Of a stretch of 64,000 nt of DNA, positions 49,941-59,829 are shown in pieces. This DNA is from Zoogloea sp. (lineage in GTDB: Bacteria; Pseudomonadota; Gammaproteobacteria; Burkholderiales; Rhodocyclaceae), in NCBI GenBank assembly GCA_023150095.1, contig JAKLLO010000003.1:1-64000 (forward strand). The letters are read 5' to 3'. Every line of letters begins with the position of its first letter. Position 1 is the stretch's first letter. The translations under genes were made by a program, and so were the position numbers. Below the pieces are notes generated by a model. It saw only the letters and a program-made list of their open reading frames with translations. It was not told the origin of the DNA and made no database searches.

Positions 49941-50852
49941 ATGGCCGATCGTCGACTTCAGGTATTCCATGCCGTAGCCCGGCACGGGTCGTTCACGCGC
50001 GCTGCCGAAGCGCTCTTCATGACCCAGCCGGCGGTGACCTTCCAGATCAAGCAGCTGGAAGAGCAGTTCAATACCCGTCTGTTCGACCGGGGGCACGGGC
50101 GCGTCACGCTCACCGCCGCGGGCGAGCTGGTGATGGCCTACGCCGAGCGGATCCTCGGCTTGTCGGAAGAGCTCGAAGCCCGGGTCGGCGAGCTCACCGA
50201 CGAACTCTCCGGCGTACTCCACCTGGGCACCAGCACCACCATTGCCGCCTACTGGCTGCCGTGGCTCCTCGAAGGCTTCAAGCGGCGTTATCCGCGGGTC
50301 CTGCCGCGGGTGTCGGTGGGCAACTCCCAGACCATCGAAGGGCGGGTCATGGACCGCAGCCTCGACGTGGGCCTGATCGAGATCGTCACCGATCAACCCA
50401 CCCTCGAGCGCCGCCACCTGGGCCAGGATGAGCTCCACGTGATCGTCGCGCCGGGGCATCCGCTCACCGCTGAGAAGGCCGTGCGCGCCGAACAGCTCGC
50501 CGCCCAGCCGCTGCTCCACCGGGAACCCGGCAACGGCATCCGCGATCTGGTGGACCAGTTCTTCACCAACGCCGGCATCCCGTACGAAGACCTCAACGTC
50601 ACGGCGGAACTCGGCAGCCTGTCGTCGGTCAAGCACCTGGCGTCCGCCGGGCTGGGCGTGGCGGTGGCGTCCCGCGCCGCCATCGGCCGTGAGCTCAAGG
50701 CCGGCCAGCTCGCCGCGATTCCCCTCGATCCGCCGCTTTTCACGCCCCTCGAAGTCATCCTGCTCAAAGACAAGTTCCGCTCCCGGCTGGTGAACACCTT
50801 CGCCGACTACGCCGCCGAAGAGATCCCCCGCCTCGCCGCTGAAAGATACTGA
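49941..50852 (+). CDS. LysR-family transcriptional regulator
   Basis: LysR regulator of 303 residues. N-terminal helix-turn-helix (LQVFHAVARHGSFTRAAEALFMTQPAVTFQIKQLEE), linker helix, then a periplasmic-binding-protein-like effector domain. It resembles the CysB/CbbR/Cbl branch by eye, but the effector is unknown. The ATG at 49941 is preferred over the upstream 49881 start because it begins just before the HTH and follows the palindromes. The stop overlaps the alr start (TGATG). Confidence 0.88.
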   Translation: MADRRLQVFHAVARHGSFTRAAEALFMTQPAVTFQIKQLEEQFNTRLFDRGHGRVTLTAAGELVMAYAERILGLSEELEARVGELTDELSGVLHLGTSTTIAAYWLPWLLEGFKRRYPRVLPRVSVGNSQTIEGRVMDRSLDVGLIEIVTDQPTLERRHLGQDELHVIVAPGHPLTAEKAVRAEQLAAQPLLHREPGNGIRDLVDQFFTNAGIPYEDLNVTAELGSLSSVKHLASAGLGVAVASRAAIGRELKAGQLAAIPLDPPLFTPLEVILLKDKFRSRLVNTFADYAAEEIPRLAAERY

Positions 50853-51946
50853 TGCCCCGTCCGATCCGTGCCTCCATCGACCTGGAGGCCCTGCGTCACA
50901 ACTACCTCGTTTCAAAGCATCGCGCCGGTTCTGCCCGAGCCTTCGCGGTGGTCAAGGCTAACGCCTACGGCCACGGCCTCGACCGGGCCATCCGTGCCCT
51001 GGCGCCCGTGGCCGACGGCTTCGCGCTGCTCGATCTGGCCGAAGCCCGCCAGCTGCGTGCAGCCGGCGTCACCGCCCCGATCGCGCTGCTCGAAGGCTTC
51101 TTCGAGCCGGCCGACCTGGCCGACATCGTCGCCCTCGGCCTCACGCCGGCTATCCACAGCGATGCCCAGCTGGCGATGCTGGAGCGCGCCCGGCCCGAGG
51201 GCGTCATCGACGTGCTCCTCAAGATCAACTCCGGCATGAATCGCCTCGGCTTCACGGCCGACCACTTCGGCGCGGCGCTGGCCCGCCTGCGGGCGATGCC
51301 CTGGGTGCGCGGCATCACGCTGATGACCCACTTCGCCCGCGCCGACGACGAGGTGGGCATCGGCGCCCAGTTCGCCACCTTCAAGGCCATCACTGCCGGG
51401 CTCGACCTGCCGGTGAGCCTCGCCAACTCGGCGGCGCTGCTGCGCTTCCCCGAGGCTACCGGGCAGATCGTTCGGCCGGGCATCATGCTCTACGGCGCCT
51501 CGCCGATGCCCGATCTGCACAGCGCCGACGAACTCGGCCTGCGCCCGGTGATGACCCTCACCAGCGAGATCATCGGCGTGCAGGAGATCGCCGCCGGCGA
51601 ACGCGTCGGCTACGGTGGCACCTTCGAGGCCAGCGGCCCGACCCGCGTCGGCGTGGTGGCCTGCGGCTACGCCGACGGCTACCCGCGCCACGCACCCACC
51701 GGCACGCCGATCCTGGTGGGCGGACGCCGCACCCGCACCCTCGGCCGGGTGTCGATGGACATGCTGGCGTGCGATCTGTCGCACCTCGAAGACGCCGGCG
51801 TCGGCTCGCCGGTCACCCTGTGGGGCGACGGTCTGCCCGCCGACGAGGTAGCGACCGCCGCCGGCACCATCAGCTATGAACTCTTCTGCGCCCTGGCGCC
51901 CCGCGTTCCGGTGAGCGTGCGCGGCGAATCTGCCGGGGCCGCCTGA
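50852..51946 (+). CDS. alr: Alanine racemase
   Basis: PLP enzyme of 364 residues making D-alanine for peptidoglycan. The PLP lysine is K35 (VVKANAYGHG), and the second catalytic residue is Y254 (ERVGYGGTFEA). The C-terminal beta domain has GRVSMDMLACDLS. Full length. Overlaps the radA start by one base (TGATG), an alr-radA arrangement seen in other betaproteobacteria. Confidence 0.95.
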   Translation: MPRPIRASIDLEALRHNYLVSKHRAGSARAFAVVKANAYGHGLDRAIRALAPVADGFALLDLAEARQLRAAGVTAPIALLEGFFEPADLADIVALGLTPAIHSDAQLAMLERARPEGVIDVLLKINSGMNRLGFTADHFGAALARLRAMPWVRGITLMTHFARADDEVGIGAQFATFKAITAGLDLPVSLANSAALLRFPEATGQIVRPGIMLYGASPMPDLHSADELGLRPVMTLTSEIIGVQEIAAGERVGYGGTFEASGPTRVGVVACGYADGYPRHAPTGTPILVGGRRTRTLGRVSMDMLACDLSHLEDAGVGSPVTLWGDGLPADEVATAAGTISYELFCALAPRVPVSVRGESAGAA

Positions 51947-53322
51947 TGGCCAAGGTCAAGACCGAATACGTCTGCTCCGAGTGCGGTGGCAAGTCGCCCC
52001 GCTGGCAGGGCCAGTGCCCCCACTGCAAGGTCTGGAACACGCTCGTCGAATCGGTGGTCGAGCCCGAGGCGCCCGTGGCCAAGCGTTTTGCGGCGCTTGC
52101 CGGCGACAGCGGCCGGCTGCAGACGCTGGCCGACGTGCAGCCCCGCGAATCCGCCCGCGTGCCCACCGGCATCGAGGAGTTCGACCGGGTGCTGGGCGGC
52201 GGGCTGGTGCCCGGCGGCGTGGTGCTGATCGGCGGCGACCCCGGCATCGGCAAGTCGACCCTGCTACTGCAGGCGCTGGCACTGCTCTCCGGCCACCTCA
52301 AGGCGCTCTACGTGAGCGGCGAGGAATCCGCCGAGCAGGTAGCGCTGCGCGCCGCGCGGCTGCAGCTCGAGGCCAGCACCCTGCAGCTGCTGCCCGAGAT
52401 CAACCTCGAACGCATCCTCGCCAGCCTGCGCGACGTGAAGCCCGACGTGGCGGTGGTGGATTCGATCCAGACCGTCTATTCCGAAACCCTCGGCTCGGCG
52501 CCGGGCTCGGTGGCCCAGGTGCGCGAATGCGCGGCCCAGCTCACGCGTTTTGCCAAGCAGGGCGGCACCACGCTGATCATGGTTGGCCACGTGACCAAGG
52601 ACGGCGCGCTGGCCGGCCCGCGGGTGCTGGAGCACATCGTCGACACGGTGCTGTACTTCGAGGGCGACACCCATTCGAGCTTTCGGCTGGTGCGGGCCTT
52701 CAAGAACCGCTTCGGCGCGGTCAATGAGCTGGGCGTCTTCGCGATGACCGAGAAGGGGCTGAAGGGCGTCAGCAATCCGTCGGCGATCTTCCTGTCGCAG
52801 CATGGGCAGCAGGTGCCGGGTTCGTGCGTGCTGGTCACCCAGGAAGGCACGCGGCCGCTGCTCGTGGAGATCCAGGCGCTGGTGGATTCGGCCCACAGCC
52901 CGAGCCCGCGTCGGCTGTCGGTGGGCCTGGAGCAGAACCGGCTGGCGATGCTGCTGGCGGTGCTGCACCGGCACGCCGGCGTGGTGTGCTTCGATCAGGA
53001 CGTGTTCGTGAACGCCGTGGGGGGCGTGAAGATCGCCGAGCCGGCAGCCGACCTGGCGGTGCTCCTCGCCATCGTGTCGTCCCTCACCAACCGGCCGCTG
53101 CCGCGGCAGCTGGTGGTGTTTGGCGAGGTGGGCTTGGCCGGCGAGATCCGGCCGGCGCCGCGGGGCCAGGAGCGCCTGAAGGAATCCGCCAAGCTGGGGT
53201 TCACCCTTGCCCTGGTACCCAAGGCCAACGCGCCCAAGCACGACATTCCGGGAATGCAGGTGATTGCGGTGGATCGGATCGAGGAGGCGCTGGAGCGGGT
53301 TCGGGAGCTATCTTCGGCCTGA
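51946..53322 (+). CDS. radA: DNA repair protein RadA
   Basis: RadA/Sms branch-migration helicase of recombination, 458 residues. N-terminal zinc finger CSECGGKSPRWQGQCPHC, RecA-like core with Walker A GGDPGIGKST, the RadA-specific KNRFG motif (AFKNRFGAVNE), and a C-terminal Lon-like domain. Nothing unusual. 191 bases separate it from hupB. Confidence 0.95.
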   Translation: MAKVKTEYVCSECGGKSPRWQGQCPHCKVWNTLVESVVEPEAPVAKRFAALAGDSGRLQTLADVQPRESARVPTGIEEFDRVLGGGLVPGGVVLIGGDPGIGKSTLLLQALALLSGHLKALYVSGEESAEQVALRAARLQLEASTLQLLPEINLERILASLRDVKPDVAVVDSIQTVYSETLGSAPGSVAQVRECAAQLTRFAKQGGTTLIMVGHVTKDGALAGPRVLEHIVDTVLYFEGDTHSSFRLVRAFKNRFGAVNELGVFAMTEKGLKGVSNPSAIFLSQHGQQVPGSCVLVTQEGTRPLLVEIQALVDSAHSPSPRRLSVGLEQNRLAMLLAVLHRHAGVVCFDQDVFVNAVGGVKIAEPAADLAVLLAIVSSLTNRPLPRQLVVFGEVGLAGEIRPAPRGQERLKESAKLGFTLALVPKANAPKHDIPGMQVIAVDRIEEALERVRELSSA

Positions 53323-53513
53323 TTTATGCTTTTTGCGCTGCAGAATGGCCGAAAACCACGGAAAACCTAGATATTCGTGCCACAGCTTGAAAAGAGCGAT
53401 GTAAGCTAGCGCCCTGCGGGTGGTGTGGTGCGATTCGGGCACGTGGCGTCACCTGTTGGGGCTTCTGCCGTTTTGAACATCCACCCATTTCTTTCATCAA
53501 CACACTAAGAGCT

Positions 53514-53789
53514 ATGAACAAGACTGAATTGATCGAAGCGCTGGCTGGCAAGAGTGGTCTGACCAAGGCCGACGCCGGCCGTGCCGTGGACGGTGTCATG
53601 GAAATCATCACCGAAGCGCTGGGCAAAGGTGAGAGCGTGACGCTGGTCGGTTTCGGTACCTTCTCCGTGGGCGAACGCGCCGCCCGTGTCGGTCGCAATC
53701 CGCAGACCGGCGCCGAGATCCAGATTGCTGCCTCCAAGCAGCCCAAGTTCTCCGCCGGCTCCAAGTTGAAAGACGCAGTGAACAGCTGA
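53514..53789 (+). CDS. hupB: DNA-binding protein HU
   Basis: HU-beta-type nucleoid protein of 91 residues, starting [16 protein letters not shown]. The DNA-inserting arm with conserved Pro reads [12 protein letters not shown]. It is monocistronic, with a 191-bp upstream region and a terminator after it. The Gly-Phe-Gly block GFGTFSV is intact. Confidence 0.95.
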   Translation: MNKTELIEALAGKSGLTKADAGRAVDGVMEIITEALGKGESVTLVGFGTFSVGERAARVGRNPQTGAEIQIAASKQPKFSAGSKLKDAVNS

Positions 53790-53825
53790 ATTTTCGTCAG
53801 TCCCCACTCGGGGAGTGATGTATCG

Positions 53826-53853
53826 AAAGGCGGCCATCTGGTCGCCTTTTTTT
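53826..53853 (+). terminator. Rho-independent terminator after hupB
   Basis: Stem AAAGGCGGCC / GGTCGCCTTT (53826-53835 with 53840-53849, one G-T pair), 4-base loop, followed by a T-run. Classic form. Confidence 0.9.
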
Positions 53854-54015
53854 CGTCCACCGTCCGCTGGCCCGCCTGCGGCAGTGTGCGGTGTTGATGA
53901 CGCTCACAGGGCTTTTCCCGGCTTAACCGAACTTAACCCGGCGCTTCGGTATAGTTGGCCGTGATTGTTCCCGAGTTCAAGCCGGCCCGTGGGGCTGGCG
54001 TACAAAAGGCAGTTC

Positions 54016-55458
54016 ATGCCAAGCCTGTTTCGTCGCATCCCGTGGCCGCTGCTGGCTGCAAGCCTGCTGGCCGGCTGTGCGGGTTTCCTGCCGGCCGTGG
54101 GGCCGGACCACACCCCGCCCGCGCTGGCGCTTCCCGCCGGCTGGACCCAGCCTCCGGAGGTTGCGGGCAACGCCGACCTCGCCCGCTGGTGGCAGCAGTT
54201 TGATGATCCCCAGCTCGACTCCCTGATCGACGCGGCGCTGGCCGACAGCCTCGACCTGCGTCAGGCCGAAGCGCGCCTGCGTCAGGCCCGGGCCGCCCGG
54301 GCCCAGGCGGTGAGCGGGCTGTTCCCGAGCCTCACCGCGTCGGGCGGCGCGAGCCGCAGCCATTCCGCCCGCACCATCAGCGCAGTGCCGCCGCGCACCA
54401 CCTGGGACGCGGGTTTCGACGCGGGCTGGGAGATCGACCTCTTCGGTGCAAGCCGGCGTGGGGTGGAGGCTGCTTCGGCCGAGCTCGACGCCAGCGCTGC
54501 GAGCCTCGCGAACGTGCGCGTCTCGCTGGCCGCCGAGGTGGCGCAGAACTACGTGGAACTGCGGCTTCACCAGCGCCGGCTGGCGATCGCCCGGGACAAC
54601 CTCGCGTCCCAGACGGAAACCCTGCAGATCACCGACTGGCGCAACCAGGCCGGGCTGGCGTCGAGCACCGATGTCGCCCAGGCCCGCACCAGCCGCGAGC
54701 AGACCCGCGCCACCATTCCCGATCTCGAAGAGAGCCTGGCAGCGGCCGCCAACCGGCTGGCGGTGCTCCTCGGCCAACCGCCGGGCAGCCTCAATGACGG
54801 CCTTGCCGGGGCCGGCGAACTGCCGCCGCTGCCGGCCCGCGTGGCTGCCGGCATCCCCGCCGATGTACTGCGCCAGCGGCCGGATCTGATCGTCGCCGAG
54901 CGCAGCCTTGCCGCCGAGACCGCGCGGGTTGGCCAGAAGCTGGCCCAGCGCTTTCCGAGCCTCAATCTTGGGGCCAGCTTTGGCTGGCAGGCTTACAGCC
55001 TGGGCGGGCTGGGCGCGGCCGGAAGCCTCGCCCGGTCGGTGAGCGGGTCTCTGGCCGGCACGCTGTTCGACGCCGGTCGGCTGAAGAGCGCGGTGGACAT
55101 CCAGACCGCCGTTCAGGAAGAAGCGCTGGCCGCCTACGAGGCGGCGGTGCTGGGCGCGCTGGAGGAGGTCGAGAACGCCCTGACGGCGTATGCCTCGGGC
55201 CGCGAGCGGGGCGACGCCCGGCGGGCGGCGGCTGCTTCGGCGCGGGAGGCGGCGTCGCTGTCGCGCAATCTCTACCAGGCCGGGCTGACGGATTTCCAGA
55301 AAGTGCTCGAAACCGAGCGCACCCGGCTCACGGCCGAAGACAACCTGGCCTTGGCCGAAGCGGCGATGCGGACCAATCTGATCAAACTCTACAAGGCCCT
55401 CGGCGGCGGCTGGCAGGTGGCCGACGCCGGGGCGCCGGAAGGCAGGGCAGCACCATGA
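54016..55458 (+). CDS. Outer-membrane efflux lipoprotein (NodT/OprM family)
   Basis: TolC-like channel of 480 residues. Lipobox LLAGC with Cys21 after a 20-residue signal peptide, then the NodT start motif VGPDHTPP. Two repeated coiled-coil halves (EARLRQARAARAQAV..., YQAGLTDFQKVLETER) give the trimer barrel and periplasmic tunnel. It forms the exit duct for the adaptor and ABC genes that follow. The ATG at 54016 has an AAAGGCAG ribosome site. The stop overlaps the macA-like start (ATGA). Confidence 0.93.
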   Translation: MPSLFRRIPWPLLAASLLAGCAGFLPAVGPDHTPPALALPAGWTQPPEVAGNADLARWWQQFDDPQLDSLIDAALADSLDLRQAEARLRQARAARAQAVSGLFPSLTASGGASRSHSARTISAVPPRTTWDAGFDAGWEIDLFGASRRGVEAASAELDASAASLANVRVSLAAEVAQNYVELRLHQRRLAIARDNLASQTETLQITDWRNQAGLASSTDVAQARTSREQTRATIPDLEESLAAAANRLAVLLGQPPGSLNDGLAGAGELPPLPARVAAGIPADVLRQRPDLIVAERSLAAETARVGQKLAQRFPSLNLGASFGWQAYSLGGLGAAGSLARSVSGSLAGTLFDAGRLKSAVDIQTAVQEEALAAYEAAVLGALEEVENALTAYASGRERGDARRAAAASAREAASLSRNLYQAGLTDFQKVLETERTRLTAEDNLALAEAAMRTNLIKLYKALGGGWQVADAGAPEGRAAP

Positions 55459-56747
55459 ACCAGACCACCGACAAACCGGGCAATGCAGATGAAGCGCTGG
55501 CAGCGATGCTCGGCCGCGCGGCCACCGGCACAGGCAAGGGCCGGCTGCGGCGCTGGCTGATCATCGGCGCCGGCGCGGTGGCGGTGATCGCCGCACTGGC
55601 CTTGCTGGGCGGCGGCGATCAGGGCGCGGCCGGGCGCTACATCACCGAAGAGGCCAGCACCGGCAAGCTGACGGTGACGGTGTCGGCCACCGGCACGCTG
55701 CAGCCCACCAAATCGGTGGACGTGGGCAGCGAGCAGTCCGGCACCCTGGCCACCGTGCTGGCCCAGGAGAACGACCGGGTGAAGAAGGGCCAGCTTCTTG
55801 CGCAGCTCGACACCGCCAAGCTGCGCGACGCGGTGGCCAAGAGCAGCGCGGCGCTGGCGGCGGCCAACGCGTCGGTGGCCCAGGCCCGGGCGACGGTGGC
55901 CGAAGCCCGGGCGTCCCTGTCGCGGATGCGGCAGGTGGCCGAGCTGTCCGGCGGCAAGGTGCCGGCCCGCACCGAACTCGAAACCGCCGAGGCCACCCTC
56001 CAGCGGGCTGTCGCCAACGAGGCCAGCGCCCGGGCGTCGGTGGTCCAGGCCGAGGCGGTGCTGAAGACCGACCAGACCAATCTTTCCAAGGGCACGATCC
56101 GCTCGCCGGTGGATGGCGTGGTGCTCACCCGCAAGGTGGAGCCCGGCCAGTCGGTGGTGGCGGCGATGACGATTCCGGTGCTGTTCACCCTGGCCGAGGA
56201 TCTCGCCCGGATGGAGCTGCAGGTGAAGGTGGACGAGGCCGACGTGGGCTCCGTGAAGCTCGGCCAGCCGGCCAGCTTCACGGTGTCGGCGTGGCCGGGG
56301 CGAAACTTTCCGGCGACCATCGAGCGGGTCGGGCTGGGTTCGACGATCACCGACAACGTGGTCACCTATAAAACCGTGCTCACGGTGAACAACGACGACC
56401 TGGCCCTGCGCCCGGGGATGACCGCCACCGCCACCATCGTCACCGCCCAGCGGGACAACGCCTTGCTGGTGCCCAACGCCGCGCTACGCTTTACGCCGCC
56501 CAAGGCCGCGCCGAAGGCCGAACGCAGCCTGGTGGCCAGCCTGCTGCCGCGCCCGCCGTCGGAGGCGAAGCACGGCACGGCGACGGCTGTGCCCGGCGCC
56601 TCCCAGGTGTGGGTGCTGGAGAACGGCGAGCCCCGCGGCGTACCGGTGAAGACGGGCGTCAGCAATGGGCGTTTCACCGAGATCACCGGCGGCGAACTCA
56701 AGCCCGGGATGGCGGTGATCACCGAATACCAGGAAGCGAAGAAATGA
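55455..56747 (+). CDS. macA: MacA-like periplasmic adaptor
   Basis: Membrane fusion protein of 430 residues: membrane helix (about 34-56), lipoyl half-motif (VDVGSEQSGTLATVLAQEND), helical hairpin (about 110-200), second half-motif (IRSPVDGVVLTRKVEPGQS), beta barrel, and a proximal domain interrupted by a Pro/Lys/Ala-rich insert (about 345-380). It links the permease to the outer-membrane channel. Start and stop both overlap the neighbours by four bases. Confidence 0.88.
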   Translation: MNQTTDKPGNADEALAAMLGRAATGTGKGRLRRWLIIGAGAVAVIAALALLGGGDQGAAGRYITEEASTGKLTVTVSATGTLQPTKSVDVGSEQSGTLATVLAQENDRVKKGQLLAQLDTAKLRDAVAKSSAALAAANASVAQARATVAEARASLSRMRQVAELSGGKVPARTELETAEATLQRAVANEASARASVVQAEAVLKTDQTNLSKGTIRSPVDGVVLTRKVEPGQSVVAAMTIPVLFTLAEDLARMELQVKVDEADVGSVKLGQPASFTVSAWPGRNFPATIERVGLGSTITDNVVTYKTVLTVNNDDLALRPGMTATATIVTAQRDNALLVPNAALRFTPPKAAPKAERSLVASLLPRPPSEAKHGTATAVPGASQVWVLENGEPRGVPVKTGVSNGRFTEITGGELKPGMAVITEYQEAKK

Positions 56748-57478
56748 GCACCGTGGGCGCCACGCCGCTGATCGAGCTCGTCGGCATCACCAAGACTTAC
56801 GGCACCGGGCAGGCGGCGTTCCAGGCGCTGCAGGGGGTGGATCTCGTCATCGAGTCCGGCGAGTTCGTGGCGGTGATGGGCCCCAGCGGCTCGGGCAAAT
56901 CCACGGCGATGAATATCCTCGGCTGCCTCGATACGCCCACGTCCGGCGAGTACCGCTTCCGGGGCGTGCATGTGGAATCGCTGGAGCGCAACCAGCGGGC
57001 GCTGCTGCGCCGGCATTGCCTGGGTTTCGTGTTCCAGGGCTTCAACCTGCTGGCGCGCACCTCGGCCCAGGAGAACGTCGAGCTGCCGCTGCTCTACCGG
57101 GGCGAAGCGGCCGAGGCGCGCCACGCGGCGGCCCGGGCGGCGCTGGCCAAGGTGGGGCTAGCCGGCTGGGAGACCCACACCCCGGCCGAGCTTTCCGGCG
57201 GCCAGCAGCAGCGGGTCGCCATCGCCCGGGCGATCGTCACCAACCCGCTGGTGCTGCTGGCCGACGAGCCCACCGGCAACCTGGACAGCCATCGCAGCCA
57301 CGAGATCATGGAACTGCTGGCCGCCCTCAATCGCGAGCAGGGCATCACCATCATCATGGTCACCCACGAACCGGACATGGCCGCCTACGCGCGCCGGGTG
57401 GTGCGTTTTGTGGATGGCCGGGTGGCGAGCGACGAAGTGCGCGCGGCCAATGTTGCGGAGGCCCAGCCATGCTCCTGA
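56744..57478 (+). CDS. MacB-type ABC ATPase subunit
   Basis: ATPase of 244 residues. Walker [11 protein letters not shown]-loop FVFQGFNLL, signature LSGGQQQR, Walker [14 protein letters not shown]-loop MVTHEPDM. Equals the N-terminal half of E. coli MacB, which is one fused polypeptide; here ATPase and permease are separate genes. The gene ends 10 bases inside the permease start. Confidence 0.92.
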   Translation: MSTVGATPLIELVGITKTYGTGQAAFQALQGVDLVIESGEFVAVMGPSGSGKSTAMNILGCLDTPTSGEYRFRGVHVESLERNQRALLRRHCLGFVFQGFNLLARTSAQENVELPLLYRGEAAEARHAAARAALAKVGLAGWETHTPAELSGGQQQRVAIARAIVTNPLVLLADEPTGNLDSHRSHEIMELLAALNREQGITIIMVTHEPDMAAYARRVVRFVDGRVASDEVRAANVAEAQPCS

Positions 57479-58677
57479 GCGCGCTGCTGCTGGCCCTGCG
57501 GGAGATCCGCCGCAACCTGATGCGCTCCTTCCTCACGGTGCTGGGCATCGTGATCGGGGTGGCGGCGGTCATCACCATGGTGACGCTCGGCAACGGCGCC
57601 ACGCGGATGGTGTCGGACCAGATCTCCAGCCTGGGCAGCAACCTGCTGATGGTGCGGCCCGGCCAGCGCCTCGGCCCGGGGCGCGACAGCGCCGGCTCGC
57701 CGAGCTTTCGCAAGGCCGATGTCGAGGCGATCCGCAGCCAGGTGAGCAGCCTGCAGGACGTGGCGTCGGCGGTAGGCAGTTCGGTGACCCTGGTGGCGGG
57801 AAACAACAACTGGTCGGCGACGGTGAATGGCACCACCAACGCCTATCTGGTGGCCGGCAACTGGAAGCTGGCCGCCGGCCGGGCCTTTCTCGACGACGAG
57901 GAGCGCGCCGGCAAGGCTGTGTGCATCATCGGCGAAACCGTGCGCCGCGAGCTCTTCGGCAGCCGCAGCCCGCTGGGCGACGAAATCCGCGTCAAAACCT
58001 TCAGCTGTCAGGTGGTGGGCCTGCTGGCCTCGAAGGGGCAGGGCGCGATGGGGATGGATCAGGACGACATCGTGCTGATGCCGATCAGCACCGTGCAGCG
58101 GCGCATCACCGGCAACCTGGATATCCCGACCATCCTGATCGCCCTGAAGGACGGCGCCGACACCCCGGCGGTGATGGCCCAGATCCGCGGCCTGCTACGG
58201 GAGCGCCGCAAGCTCGCCGAGAACGATGCCGACAACTTCAACATCATGGACACCCGCCAGATCGCCGAGACCCTGTCGGGCACCATCCGCACGATGACCG
58301 GCCTGCTTGGCGCGGTGGCGGCGGTGAGCCTGCTGGTGGGCGGCATCGGGATCATGAACATCATGCTGGTGTCGGTCACCGAGCGCACCCGGGAGATCGG
58401 CATCCGGCTTGCCATCGGCGCGCTCGAAGGCGAGGTGCTGCTGCAGTTCCTGATCGAGGCGGTGGTGCTGTCTGCCTTCGGCGGGCTGGTGGGCATCGTG
58501 CTGGCGCTGGGCACCTGCGTGGGGCTCGCTGCGCTGATGCACATGCCCTTCCTGTTCAACCCGGGCATCAACCTGCTGGCTTTCTTCTTCTCGGCGGCGA
58601 TCGGGGTGGTGTTCGGTTACGTGCCAGCCCGACGAGCGGCGAGACTCGACCCGATCGACGCGCTGCGACACGAGTGA
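57469..58677 (+). CDS. MacB/FtsX-type ABC permease
   Basis: Permease of 402 residues with four membrane helices (about 20-42, 272-300, 323-350, 362-385) and a large periplasmic MacB-core domain. Contains the conserved LLVGGIGIMNIMLVSVTERTREIGIR. With the three preceding genes it should form a MacAB-TolC-like tripartite machine for antibiotics, toxins or peptides; the substrate is unknown. Confidence 0.9.
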   Translation: MLLSALLLALREIRRNLMRSFLTVLGIVIGVAAVITMVTLGNGATRMVSDQISSLGSNLLMVRPGQRLGPGRDSAGSPSFRKADVEAIRSQVSSLQDVASAVGSSVTLVAGNNNWSATVNGTTNAYLVAGNWKLAAGRAFLDDEERAGKAVCIIGETVRRELFGSRSPLGDEIRVKTFSCQVVGLLASKGQGAMGMDQDDIVLMPISTVQRRITGNLDIPTILIALKDGADTPAVMAQIRGLLRERRKLAENDADNFNIMDTRQIAETLSGTIRTMTGLLGAVAAVSLLVGGIGIMNIMLVSVTERTREIGIRLAIGALEGEVLLQFLIEAVVLSAFGGLVGIVLALGTCVGLAALMHMPFLFNPGINLLAFFFSAAIGVVFGYVPARRAARLDPIDALRHE

Positions 58678-58701
58678 TTCGACAAATTTTGCAGATTTAG
58701 C

Positions 58702-58728
58702 GGGAGGGCGATGTCCCTCCTTTTTTTT
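58702..58728 (+). terminator. Rho-independent terminator of the efflux operon
   Basis: Stem GGAGGG / CCCTCC (58703-58708 with 58715-58720), 6-base loop, then an 8-base T-run. It lies 25 bases after the permease stop. Confidence 0.9.
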
Positions 58729-58977
58729 GCCTGCCCGAAAGACCATGTGGCTCAAGGGGCCTGTCTTTTTGTGACGAAGCGCACGCCACGCCCCAACATA
58801 AGAAAATTTCCTACACAATTATTGGAAACGTCTAAAATAGCAAAAACATCAAATTAAATAAAATGTGTCGTAACTCATTCAGATCCCCGATCGCATGAAA
58901 ACGACCACGAAACACCTGCATCACCCCCTCTGCGCCGGCAGCCCTGTTGCCGTCCATTCCTGACCAAGGAGGCCACC
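58729..58977. other. AT-rich intergenic region before the HD-GYP gene
   Basis: About 250 bases without a gene. The part 58795-58885 is strikingly AT-rich for this genome (ATTATTGGAAAC, AAATTAAATAAAATG) and is the likely promoter region of the HD-GYP gene. An AAGGAGG ribosome site lies just before the ATG at 58978. I saw no named operator. Confidence 0.55.
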
Positions 58978-59829
58978 ATGCCAACCCATCACAGTGATCT
59001 CTATCACTCCGGCCCGTACGAACTCGGCTGCGGCACCGATCTGGTCCTGGGACATGACGAACTGAGCCGGCGCCTGGAGCGGGAGCAGCGGGAGAAGGCC
59101 GACGCGCAGATCCATCTGCAGCGCCTCTCGGCCGAGGTTCAGCAACTGCGCGCCCAGCGCGACGAGGCGCTTCGCGCCCTCGAGCTGTCAAACCAGAACG
59201 CCATGTTCCAGCTGGCGAAGGCGGCCGAGGAGAAGGATGGCGAGGCCGGCCAGCACATGCGCAGGATTGGTGTGATCGCGGGGATGATCGCCGAGGCGAT
59301 CGGCTGCTCCGAGCACTTCTGCGAGCTGATCTGCGATGCGGCCCAGCTCCACGACATCGGCAAGATCGGCATCCACGAGAGCATCCTGTCGAAGCCGGGC
59401 GCGCTGACCATCGATGAGTGGAAGCTGGTGCGGGAGCATTCGCGCATCGGCGCCGGCATCCTGTCGGCGTTCCGGTCGCCGGTGATGGATCTGGCGGCCG
59501 AGATCTCGATGTCCCACCACGAACACTACTGCGGCGCCGGCTATCCCCTCGGGCTGGCGGGCGAGGCGATTCCGCTGGCCGGGCGGATCGTCGGGCTGGC
59601 GGATTTCTTCGATTCGCTGACGATGGACCGCTGCTACCGCAAGGCCATGTCGGACGAGCAGGCGCTGGCGATGATCGCCGAGCGGCGGGGCGAGCAGTTC
59701 GACCCGCGTCTCGTCGATGCCTTCCTGCGGATTGCCGATCAGGTCATCCTGGCCCGCGACTCGATCAACGAGATCGAGGCCATCTGCGACCTGCCGGACA
59801 TCCACGGCGACTGGTGGATGGCCTTTTAG
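58978..59829 (+). CDS. HD-GYP domain protein (c-di-GMP phosphodiesterase family)
   Basis: 283 residues, cytosolic. An N-terminal coiled coil (about 28-80) precedes the HD-GYP domain. HD pair H125-D126 (LHDIGKIGI), HSRIGAGIL, and the GYP motif HHEHYCGAGYP (180-190). The usual form is HHExxDGxGYP, so the conserved Asp is Cys185 and the middle residue is Ala. Family members hydrolyse c-di-GMP with a metal centre; the substitution makes reduced or altered activity possible. No receiver or sensor domain is fused, so signals must come through the coiled coil. Confidence 0.85.
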   Translation: MPTHHSDLYHSGPYELGCGTDLVLGHDELSRRLEREQREKADAQIHLQRLSAEVQQLRAQRDEALRALELSNQNAMFQLAKAAEEKDGEAGQHMRRIGVIAGMIAEAIGCSEHFCELICDAAQLHDIGKIGIHESILSKPGALTIDEWKLVREHSRIGAGILSAFRSPVMDLAAEISMSHHEHYCGAGYPLGLAGEAIPLAGRIVGLADFFDSLTMDRCYRKAMSDEQALAMIAERRGEQFDPRLVDAFLRIADQVILARDSINEIEAICDLPDIHGDWWMAF

